From the NCBI GenBank assembly GCA_963693365.1, contig CAVNZM010000009.1, positions 1,240,001 through 1,304,000 of the forward strand: DNA of 64,000 nucleotides, given 5' to 3'. Below the pieces are notes generated by a model, which saw only the letters and a list, made by a program, of their open reading frames with translations, did no database searches and was not told where the DNA came from. Source of the DNA: Amoebidium appalachense (lineage: Eukaryota; Ichthyosporea). Below, in pieces: positions 41,663 through 51,035 of the stretch (its first letter is position 1; every line of letters starts with the position of its first letter). Both the position numbers and the translations under genes were made by a program.

Positions 41663-43890
41663 CCTCCCCTTCACCTCCACATTCCTTCTTCCTTTTCCGC
41701 AGTTTTTGTGTGTTGGGGGGAGGGGACGGGAGAGTGGGAGGATGGGGAGAGACGGGAGCACATATATAAACGTATCAGAAGGCTAGGGATTGGAGGTGAA
41801 CATCCTTCCCCTTGGTTTTTTGGGTCAACTTGAGAAGGCATCTAATTTTCGCCCGGGATTAAACTACCCCCCCCCCCCCCCCCTCCCCCCCCCCCTTTCC
41901 CCCCTCCCCCCTCCCCCTCCCCTCCGCCATCCCCTCCCTCCCCCCAAGAAAAAACAAATACTCAAAAGAAAAAGGCACCTCCTAAACCCGACACCATCTA
42001 CTCCTTCATCACTCTCCTACATATTCCTGTCTTTATGCCCCCCCCCCCCCCCCCCCCCCCCCCTCCCCCTCCCCCCCCTCCCCCCACCCACACCCACACG
42101 GACAACTGCACACACATGCACCCACTTCCTCCTCGCACCTCCAATGAACCACCGAGCTCACCTCCCTGCCCTCCTTCATCCCCCAAATAATCCCCCCCCC
42201 CCCCCCCCCCCCCCTTCCCCTCTCACGCTGCTCTCCCCGAAACACACACACACACACACACACACGTACATCTCCTCATACACGTACATGCACCCACGTA
42301 CAGCTCAACACCATTGCCTTCATGGGTGTGTGCCCCATGCTTGCCTTCCTGACTGCCGGCCTCTGCCACCGCTCCCAAACGGGGCACATGCACCTCTTTG
42401 AGCTCTTCTACTCTACGGCCAAACTCTTTGCTCTCGTTGGCTGGGGCCTGGCTCTATCTGCCGTCTACACAAACGATTATGTCACCACAGCTGTGAGGGT
42501 GCAGAAGGATCGTGGCCAGAGGGTCATCAGCACCGGCCCGTATCAGGTACTATAACATATTGCCCCCCCCCCCCCCCCCCCCTCTCCCTCCCCCCCCTCC
42601 TCCCCCCCCCCCCCCCTGCCCGCCCTTCTCTCCCCCTCCTTCCGTTTCCCCTCCTTTTCCCGTTTCCATATCCAATCCATACTTGTTATGCCGGTTAGCT
42701 TTTCATCTCCCCACCTCACTACATCTCCCCCCCCCCCCCCCCGTCCCCAGTGTCGCCAGTGTCGCCACGAGACTTTTGCCCCTTCCCTCCCCCCCCCTTG
42801 ATTTTTACTCCATCGACAAAGTTTTCAGCAACCTCTTCTCCCGGCATTAAACACCACAAAACCCGGTTTCTCATGCGAGAGAGATTACCCGCTCCCCCCC
42901 CCCCCCCCCCCCCCCCCCCCTTTTTTTGTTGCCCTACGTTTAACCCTCCTTGTGTGTTTCCTTTTACCCCTACAAAAACCTCAGCCCCCCCAGTAACATA
43001 GCAAACTATCTTTACGGATCAGGGTAGAACAAGCCAGCTTTTTTTTTTTTTTTTTTTGGGTGGTGGTGGTGGTGGTGGGGGATAGACAGAGGGGGAAAGA
43101 GACCGAGAGAGAGGGAGAGAGGGAGTGTGTGTGTGTGAGGGAGGACACAGTCATGCTAATCTTGGTGTGGGTGGTGACCCCATGCCGTGACACTGTACTG
43201 TAGCATATTTTATTGATTATTTCTCTGCATTGTCATGCATGCGGCTGCATTGCTGACGTCACTGCACATGCACTGTTGCATGCTCTATTGAACCCATGCA
43301 TGCACACAGTACCTGCTCTATTGAACCCATGCACATGCACACAGTACATGCTCGATTGAACCCATGCACATGCACACAGTACATGCTCTATTGAACCCAT
43401 GCACATGCACACAGTACATGCTCTATTGAACCCATGCACATGCACACAGTACATGCTCCATTGAACCCATCACGGCACATGCACACAGTACATGCTCCAT
43501 TGAACCCATCACGGCACATGCACACAGTACATGCTCCATTGACCCCCTACACATGCACACAATACATCTTTGTTGACCCCATGCACATGCACATGTCAGT
43601 ACATGTTCTATCGACCCCCCCCACATGCATCATGGCAGTACAGCCGGTATTGACCCCTTTTCTCATGCACACAGTACATCCGCCACCCCGGCTATCTCGG
43701 CATGGCCCTCTACTCGCTGGCCCTACCTTTCCTTGTGGACTGCTCGTATGTGATAGGCTGGTCAGCGATCCTCCTCTCCCTATTGGTTGTCCGCACCGCA
43801 CGTGAGGATGATTTGCTGACGAAGGAGCTGCCTGGGTACGACGACTATGTCAAGAGGGTGCCTTACCGCATGCTGATAAACTATTGGTGA
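40216..43890 (+). CDS. Isoprenylcysteine carboxyl methyltransferase-family membrane protein, four exons
   Basis: Exons 40216-40432, 41455-41612, 42304-42546 and 43675-43890 join in phase to 277 residues. Residues 1-50 are polar and charged. Hydrophobic helices follow at about 53-71, 76-95, 128-145 and 160-180, with a further hydrophobic pair near 215-245. The family signature spans the exon 3/4 junction: GPYQ then YIRHPGYLGMALYSLALP, and near the end E-D-D-L-L...LPGYDDYVKRVPYRML. GPYxYxRHPxYxG with a downstream E...GYxxYxxxVPYR is the S-adenosylmethionine-binding core shared by Ste14/ICMT, phospholipid methyltransferases and related bacterial enzymes. Location in an internal membrane is expected. 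The N-terminal half does not look like a canonical Ste14, so the substrate (prenyl-cysteine, lipid or other) is open. The intron before exon 4 ends in a splice-junction tandem array. Confidence 0.85.
40491..40566 (+). repeat. (CA)n in methyltransferase intron 1
   Basis: Uninterrupted CA repeat, followed by C-rich and CA-rich sequence to 40740 and an A/G tract at 40770-40830. Confidence 0.95.
41145..41260 (+). repeat. Poly-C block in methyltransferase intron 1
   Basis: C-runs at 41145-41189 and onward with isolated T. Similar blocks occupy intron 2 at 41626-41665, 41869-41940, 42037-42085 and 42191-42215. Confidence 0.95.
43303..43680 (+). repeat. 35-bp tandem array repeating the exon 4 splice junction
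   Basis: Units start CACACAG at 43303, 43338, 43373, 43408 and 43443, then continue with 40-bp and more degenerate units to 43668. The unit reads CACACAGTACATGCTCTATT and then GAACCCATGCACATG. The last unit's CACACAG is the true acceptor and its TACATC is the start of exon 4 (TAC ATC CGC CAC CCC). The array therefore presents about ten acceptor-like copies upstream of the real one. 35 is not a multiple of 3, so use of any single upstream copy would usually shift the frame. Confidence 0.9.
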
Positions 43891-44410
43891 AAAATCATGC
43901 ATGGCGGTGTGCCGCGTTACCCTTCACGCCCAAACTCAAGAGCCCATTACCAGTTTGATAGTTCGCTGTGTGAAAACCGTTGAATACTGCTTGTTGCGGC
44001 CCATAGTGACATTATGATCCTTTTACATGTTATGTAATTTGATTCTTTTTTATATAAAATGCAATTTGATTCCTGTTTATTATGCAACTTGAGTTTTGTA
44101 CATGTTATGACAGTGATGAGGTCAATCAGATGAACATATTGGCATTGTGGTTCTGCCCTTCGATTGCTTTATTGAATGGCACATATATCATGTGAAAGCC
44201 TTTTGGTTCTGGGTTAGCATACACTGCTTTTTTCAACGTTTTTTCAATGTGATGTGTGTCGGATGTGTATGGTTTGAACACACAGGTCTGTGGCCTCGAA
44301 TACATACCGGTACTGAGGTGGCATGATGCCTGCATTATTTCAATGTGACAACTGATGTGTGGGTTCGTAGGAATCATCATAAGAGAGTATGCCATGAAAT
44401 TTAATATCGA
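43891..44410. other. 3' flank of the methyltransferase gene
   Basis: AT-rich sequence with three related short stretches (TATGTAATTTGATTC, AAATGCAATTTGATTCCTG, TATGCAACTTGAG) at 44030-44095. No further gene seen; poly-A signal not clear. Confidence 0.5.
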
Positions 44411-45660
44411 AAATCGGGGACCCCGCGGGGGGGGGGGGGGGGGGAGAAGTGGAGAAAGTGAAAGGGAGAGGGAGGGAGAGAGAGAGGAATTGAGGCATGG
44501 GGGGGAGAGGGAACGAGGTTACAATCTCTAAAGAGAGAGGGAGAGGTGTGGGGGGGAGGGAGGAGGGAGAGCGGCAGAGGGAGAGGAAAGGAGGGAGGGA
44601 AAGAGGGAGGGAGGTGTGAGGGGGGAGCCGGAGAGAGATGGGAGGGGAGGGGGGAGAGAAGCAGGAGGGGGAGAGGGAGACGGGGGAAGGGGGAAGGGAC
44701 GCGGAGAGAGAGGGAGAGGGAGAGGGAGAGGAGGAGTTGGAGATAGAGAGAGGGAAGGAGAGGGAGAGGGGAGAGCGAGAGGGAGGGAGGGAGGGAGGGA
44801 GATTGGGAGAGGGAGAGGGGGAGTGGGAAAGGGAAAGGGAGGTTGAGAGGGAGAGAGCCGGGAGATAGAAAAATAGGGTGGGGGGGTGGGTGAAAGGAGG
44901 CGACATGTGTATGGAGAATCGTTGAAATTCGAACCAGTTTTAATGCCCCACCCTTCCCCCCCTCCCCCTCCCCCCTCCCTCCCCCGTCCCCGAGGGGGGC
45001 AGGGGGGGGAGAGGGGGAGGTGGGGGGGGGGAAGGAGGGAGTGAGGGGGAAGGAGCTCGAGGAGAGTGGGAGAGAGAGCGACGGGGGGAGGTAGCAGGGG
45101 GGAGGGGGAGCAGGGTGGGAGGGGATGAAGTTCGAGGGGAAGCAGGAGGGGGAGAAAGATTGGGGGGGGGGGGGGGGGGGGGGGGGAGGGAGGGAGGGAG
45201 AGGGAGAGGGAGGGGGAGAGGGAGGGAAAGAGAGGGAGAGGGAGAGTGAGAGTGAGGTGGGAGAGGGAGAGAGAGGGTAGCGAGAAATAAAAATATGGTG
45301 GGTGGGTGGGTGAAAGGAGCCGACATGTGTATGGGGAAGGGGAACAGAACCGTTGGGCGTTTGAACCAGTTCCAATTGCTCCCCCCCCCCCCCCCCCCCC
45401 CCCCCGCGGGAGGGAGGGAGGAGGGCACAGAGGGGGAAGGGGGAGGGGGATGGAAGGGGATGGAGAGAGGGAGCAGAAGGGGCTGAGATGGGGGGGGGGG
45501 GGGGGGGGGGGGAGAGAGAGAACAGGAGAGAGAAATTGCGTGGGTTGGTGAAAGGAGTCGACATATGTATGGGGAAGGGAAGAGAACCGATGAACATTCC
45601 AATGCCCCCCTCCCCCCCCCCCTCGACTCCCCCCCTCCTGTCCCCTCCCCCCTCCCCCCA
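44411..45660. repeat. 1.2-kb purine tract with three spaced copies of a 60-bp unit
   Basis: G/GA-rich sequence interrupted at 44887, 45307 and 45545 by GGTGAAAGGAGYCGACATRTGTATGGRGAA and related downstream bases (AGAACCG, GAACCAGTT, AATGCCCC). Spacings are about 420 and 238 bp. The long Ser/Pro/Leu frames on the minus strand are repeat translations. Confidence 0.85.
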
Positions 45661-46683
45661 CAAAAAAAACAACAAAAAAAAACAAAAAACAAAATAAAAT
45701 AAAAAGTAACTTAAATACTATAAAAAACAATATATAAAAAAAAAAAAAAGGAATAAAGAAAGACGAAGAAACACGGACGATTCTTTCTGTACCAACCTCG
45801 TACGCACACCACTATAACCAAAGTCCATCAAGCTCTCTCTCTCCCTCCCTCCCTCTCGAGCTCCCCCCCCCCCCCCCCCCCCCCCCCCCCCTACCCCCCA
45901 ACCCCACCCTCCCTCCACTTCAACATTCAATAGAAGGACGGTAAGAAAACAATGACATCGAGGAACAACCATATGGGACCAGAAGAAATGTTGAGGAAGC
46001 TCGAGAGGAGAACTATTGACCAGGTCACTTGGGGTACGTGCACCAAGTATTATTACTATGAAGTCCTTTAGCTGGGGTGGCCTGAGGCCAGAGAAGAATA
46101 ATGAGGAAATATTATCCGATACTCGTAAGGTAATTTCTGAATTCGAAGTGCACTGAACAGCAGTCTAGTGTTGTACATCCACCACTCTGACTGACAGACA
46201 TACGTTTGAGTCAATCCCGGCCAAGGCTTCACGGAGTCCGTGCTGCCTATACCTACCTGGCTCACCTTCTATCTACGTTGTATTGAATAACAAGTTGTGA
46301 CAAACGGACCAGGGTGAGAGCCTGATGCATATAACAACTTAACAACCTAACAAATATAAATTCGGTGCTTGCCAACATGTATCTATTCAATTCATGTGAC
46401 ATGAGGCAATAAAAATGAAACAAACACGTGCCACGTGCACTTGAAAGTGGTCTCAAGACTGGCTCGCACAGCCTCACCAATTTATTCTGGTATGTAGAGA
46501 CTATCATGGGGTTATCCCCCTAGTAGCCTACTTGGCCGTTGAGGTGGGGGTATTCAGAAAGGGCTATTTTCCGGCCCTTCGGTTTATTTTGTTGCATGTA
46601 GTCGAGCTTATTACAGAGCAGGAAAGCATGGGACCTAGTTCCACGAGCTGAGTTGGAGGTTGGGGAAGTAAATAAAAAGAATA

Positions 46684-46727
<44 letters not shown>

Positions 46728-47233
46728 CAACTGCCCAAAGCTTGAGCTCTCAATTTTTCCGATTTTTTCATGGGAATACACTGGAACTTGCAATCACGAA
46801 AAAAGTTATCTACATACATACCGCATTATATCTCATGGCCAGTCCATTGCCGGACAATGCATATGGAAAAAGCAGGAAGAAATATCCACTCAATATTCAA
46901 TTTAATCTGCTTTCTGGGCTCGAATGTGGCTGGGCCTCCGGCAGTGTCCACGCAATAAAAAGTGTGTAAACCCGGCTCGTTGTAATTTGTTTTGCATTCA
47001 AGCTACAAATTTTCAGAGATATACAATAGTTCAGCAGATGACTGAGGCTCGAAAGCAGCAGTCAACGTTAACACAGTAAATCGCCTCCAAACAAAAGGCA
47101 CACATGATTGCTGGGAATAACTGGCAGAAAATTTTAAATTTTTAGTAATATAAACGCAAGGTTATGATATTGCCAATGAGTCATACGGGGGTCCGGGCCC
47201 CCCGGCGCCGGATATGTATACATATATCTACAG
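45661..47233. other. No recognisable gene; C-runs and a dispersed repeat
   Basis: A-rich sequence at 45660-45750, C-runs at 45861-45891 and 46687-46725, and otherwise unassigned sequence. The dispersed 53-bp repeat lies inverted at 46921-46973. Confidence 0.5.
46921..46973 (-). repeat. Dispersed 53-bp repeat (copy 3 of 3)
   Basis: Inverted match to 5697-5749. Its AATAAA on the plus strand followed by AAGTGTGTAAACCC could be part of an element's 3' end, but this is not established. Confidence 0.7.
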
Positions 47234-47640
47234 GGAAGTAATTTTTTTTTCTTTTGACTGGATTTATTCGACGGAAAGATATGCAAGTATGCACAGCACA
47301 CAGAGAAGACAATAAAAACTTCACGAGTTATCCAGTAACAAGTGCATACTGAGATACCTGAACACTGTGTGAAAATCATATAAATACTCAATGGGACGAC
47401 CAATAGAATTCAACAAAAAGTCTAAAGTGTTCACATTGCCAGCCAGTGTAGCAGACACCCATAGGGAAAGAGGTAAAACGCGACATAAAAACTCACAGCT
47501 ATCAACATGCTTTTGATTAAAAAGTTCAGTAAATTTCTCTGGACAAAAATAGGCGGCGATCCGCCAGGTGCCAAAATACAGTAATCCTAAAGTGTAATTT
47601 CTAGCCCTGGCGTATTATAAACGGATCCTATAAATAATGC
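47234..47640 (-). mobile_element. LINE 3' portion
   Basis: The minus strand is close to 57640-57957. It encodes QKHVDSCEFLCRVLPLSLWV, the zinc-knuckle tail, then LAGNVNTLDFLLNSIGRPIE. It ends GAATAAATCCAGTCAAAAGAAAAAAAA at 47234. The copy is 5'-truncated. Confidence 0.85.
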
Positions 47641-48265
47641 TATAGGGTCTTCAGGGTGTTCAAGTTCATTGAGATGTCCAAAAAAATTTGCCTGAAGCAT
47701 GAGACATTTTACGACGGCAGTACAGCAACCAATTCTTCCACAGTTCAGTCTTTGACGGGCATATCAACTATAAAGAAAGTCATTATAAAAAAGAAATATT
47801 CAACTTGAAGCGAGTTAGAGTCCCCCTTCATGTTGAAGAAGGCTGTGGAATGCCAGACCTTATCCATGTGCCTCAATTGGATTGGACCACAGTCATAGAT
47901 GGTATTCCTTGCATACCATTGTTCATTTGATTGGCTTCGGCACTGAGTGTTTTTGTGTCGTCACGGCGAGTTGTACCCCCGCTTGTGACAGATACGCATG
48001 CAGGAAGCAGGCTCTACCGAGTGTTTTTCGTGTTTTTTCATGTGTTTTCGAAAAAAATCAGAGAAGAAAACTAACGTGTTTTTTTAGTGTGGAGGCTTAG
48101 CTACCCTCGTTTCACGCTTTGTTAAGGGCCTAGAACGTGCTTTACGTCACGTTGGCCATTCACTATAGTTAGTTCCGTTCTCTTCTCATTATTGCCACCA
48201 TTCTAGGCTGGCCAATTTGTACAGCCAAATATGAGTTGTAAGCGACACACATAGGTACTTTACAT
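47641..48265. other. Upstream region of the beta-helix surface protein gene
   Basis: AT-rich sequence with no supported exon. ACGTTGGCCATTC near 48149 matches sequence at 5107 and, in part, at 941. No clear TATA box near the start at 48266. Confidence 0.5.
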
Positions 48266-49346
48266 ATGGCTTCGAAGGCAGGCAAGGCCCCATGGGCCTT
48301 TGCGTTCATCCTTCTCTCTCTATGCATAGGTTTCACACACACGGCAATCACTACTGTCCAACCGGGGCAGACAAACGCCATTAAGAATGCAGTTATAAAT
48401 GCACAAAGTGGTGACACTCTTCAGCTTCTACCAGGTTACTACGATGAAACCTCCACTATTCAGATTGATAAGGAGCTATATATTACTGCCGATCCGGCCA
48501 ATGTTACGGCGATTAGGTTTTCAGCCACCACCACACCGTTGGCTTTTCTTTTTGGCACCTGGAGCTCTCTGCAGAAGTCCTATATTTCTGGCTTCACAAT
48601 TGTCAATGCAGACCCGGGTTTGTCCTCAGAATGCAAACTAGCCACCCCTTTTGCTCTCGAGGTATGTAAACCCTCCCCCCCATAAGCAACCCTGCTCGTC
48701 TCTGATCAAGACGGGTGACCTACTCATGTTCAAGTGAAACAGTATCTGAGTTGGGTTTCGTTAACGAGGGGAATAGGTCGAAACTCGGGTACTGTGGATG
48801 ACGTGGGCCCCCCCTGAGGATGGGCTCTGCTTATTATGCATACTCTTTATGTATGGCTTGCATTCTGCATCGTGTTATCCGTTTGTTCTTGTGTACTTCG
48901 TACTTTTTGACGCATTCAAAACCCCCCCTCCCCCCCTTCCTCTCCCCCTTCGATGTCTAGTGCAGTTCTTGTATTTGGTTAGATTCCAAGACTCACATGG
49001 TATTGGACTGTCGTTCGCTTTTCGTGTCCCAACTTTTGTGTTGCCTAAACCTTGAACGAACGCCTTTGGTGAAGCAGCATACACAAAATCACCACCTCCT
49101 GCAAAACAATTGTGCACGCGCCTCAGACGGGATCTGTCCAGTCACACGACTTTTTCTTCAGATTCCGTGGTCTCTCCTGTCTTATGGTCAATCCACGGAA
49201 GCTAGATTGGTTATTCGGTAGATGTCTAGGCTAAGCACGGCCCGGTTTATCGTGCTGCTTCTTGTTGTGTTTGACACATTAAGCATTACCATCTGCTTCT
49301 AATAGCACACCTGTTGGTTCCGTTTCTAATCCCCTCCCCCCCCCTC

Positions 49347-49377
<31 letters not shown>

Positions 49378-51001
49378 AAAAAAGAAAAAAAAGGAAAAAA
49401 AGAAATATGGAATACGTTCTGGCTTGCCCTTCTTTTGTTTGGAAACCCACACACACATACACCACACATATGTAACCACAGCCGTATAAACATCTGTGTA
49501 AACACAAAGATAATGGTTCCTATTGAACGAATAGAAATGATGGGGGAGGATGGAGATAAACGATAGCCAGAATTCAACCGGTTTAGAACACACCTTTATC
49601 TTCGTTTTCCTTTTGTTTACATATATACAGCCTCAATATCACAGGGCAAGTTCGAAGTGCATGTAGTTAACGGGACCCCCTGTACACCCCCACCCAAGCA
49701 GAGCGTATGTCCTAACACGTTAGCCCATATGTTAGAAATTCATGCAAGGAGCAGTACACTATCCTAACACTTCCACTTGCAGGCCAACTTCTCCGTTGCT
49801 CTGACCGAACCCTCCATCCGCAACAACATGATCAACATTGTTGCAGACGTGGGCCCATGGTACAACACACGACAGATCACAGACATAGCTTTCAGTGACT
49901 GCTTCTATAACTCAGACAATGGTGTGTCTATGTTCGGGTCTTATCTGGGCATTAAAACACGCTCATGCCGCGGTACACTTGGTTTCAGTGTGAAGTTTGA
50001 TCGGCTGCAGAATTGTGGTGTGAAGGTGGAGAAACAGGCCACGTTTGTGCGCTACCTGGCCCCTATTGAGGTGAAGTTTAAGGAGCACGTTAAGAACATC
50101 AGCCCGACAAAGCTGCTGCGTGTTCCTGTTGATCGCACCGGTAATGCCGTTACAAACTTGAGGTTTGTTATCCTACTCCCCCCTCCCCCCTCCCCCCCCC
50201 CCTCTCTCTCCCTTTGCCCCCCCTCCCCATAAGTGAAGGGGGAAAAAAGCAACCCCCCCCCCCCCCCCCCACTAAAAAAAAAAAAAGAAAGAAAGAAAGA
50301 AAAAGGAAAGAAGAGAAAGAGAAGAAAGGAAAAACAAAAGGGGAAAGGATCACAAAAATTACGACCAGAATAACGGGAGCAAGAGTAATCGAATGGTGTA
50401 CATACGAGGCAGGGGTGATTTATTTGAACTTTTCGTAGCCCATCCATCCAACCCGAATTATTCTATCGATCCCTTTATTCCCATACAACTTACACACACC
50501 CACTACCCCCCGCCTCCCTCCTCCCCCCCCCCCCCCCCCCCCGCATTCAAACCCCCCCTGTCTTCTTTCAGAGGTGTCCTTTCAGGACAGACCACTGTGT
50601 GGAGACATCTTTACTTCCATGCAACCGGGCATGGTTGCTCTGTGTCGTGCATCTGTAAGCACATACGCGTTTGTCGCTGCACTGCATTAGTTTGCACACA
50701 CATCTTCACCGTTTTGCTCACCTTGCTTGCATAAGCAACCCTGCTCGTCTTTGATCAAGACGGGTTGACCCACCCAAGTTCAGTTGATGCTGCTGTCTGA
50801 GTTGGAGCGTCGTATATACGCGGGCTAAGGGGTCGAAACTCAGACGCAATTGATGACTTGGGCCCTCCCTGAGGATGGGCTCTGCTTATGACGCATACTG
50901 TGCGCATGGCTGATGCTGCATACTTGAATGTTTGCCTTTGCATGTGTCCTGCATCATGCTTCTCATCGTCTATGCGTACTTCGTACTGTGTTCCGCATTC
51001 A

Positions 51002-51035
<34 letters not shown>

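Noticed and set aside
43233-43626. Minus-strand frames with repeated Cys-Ala-Cys and Glu-His-Val units
   Set aside because: Translations of the 35-bp splice-junction array.
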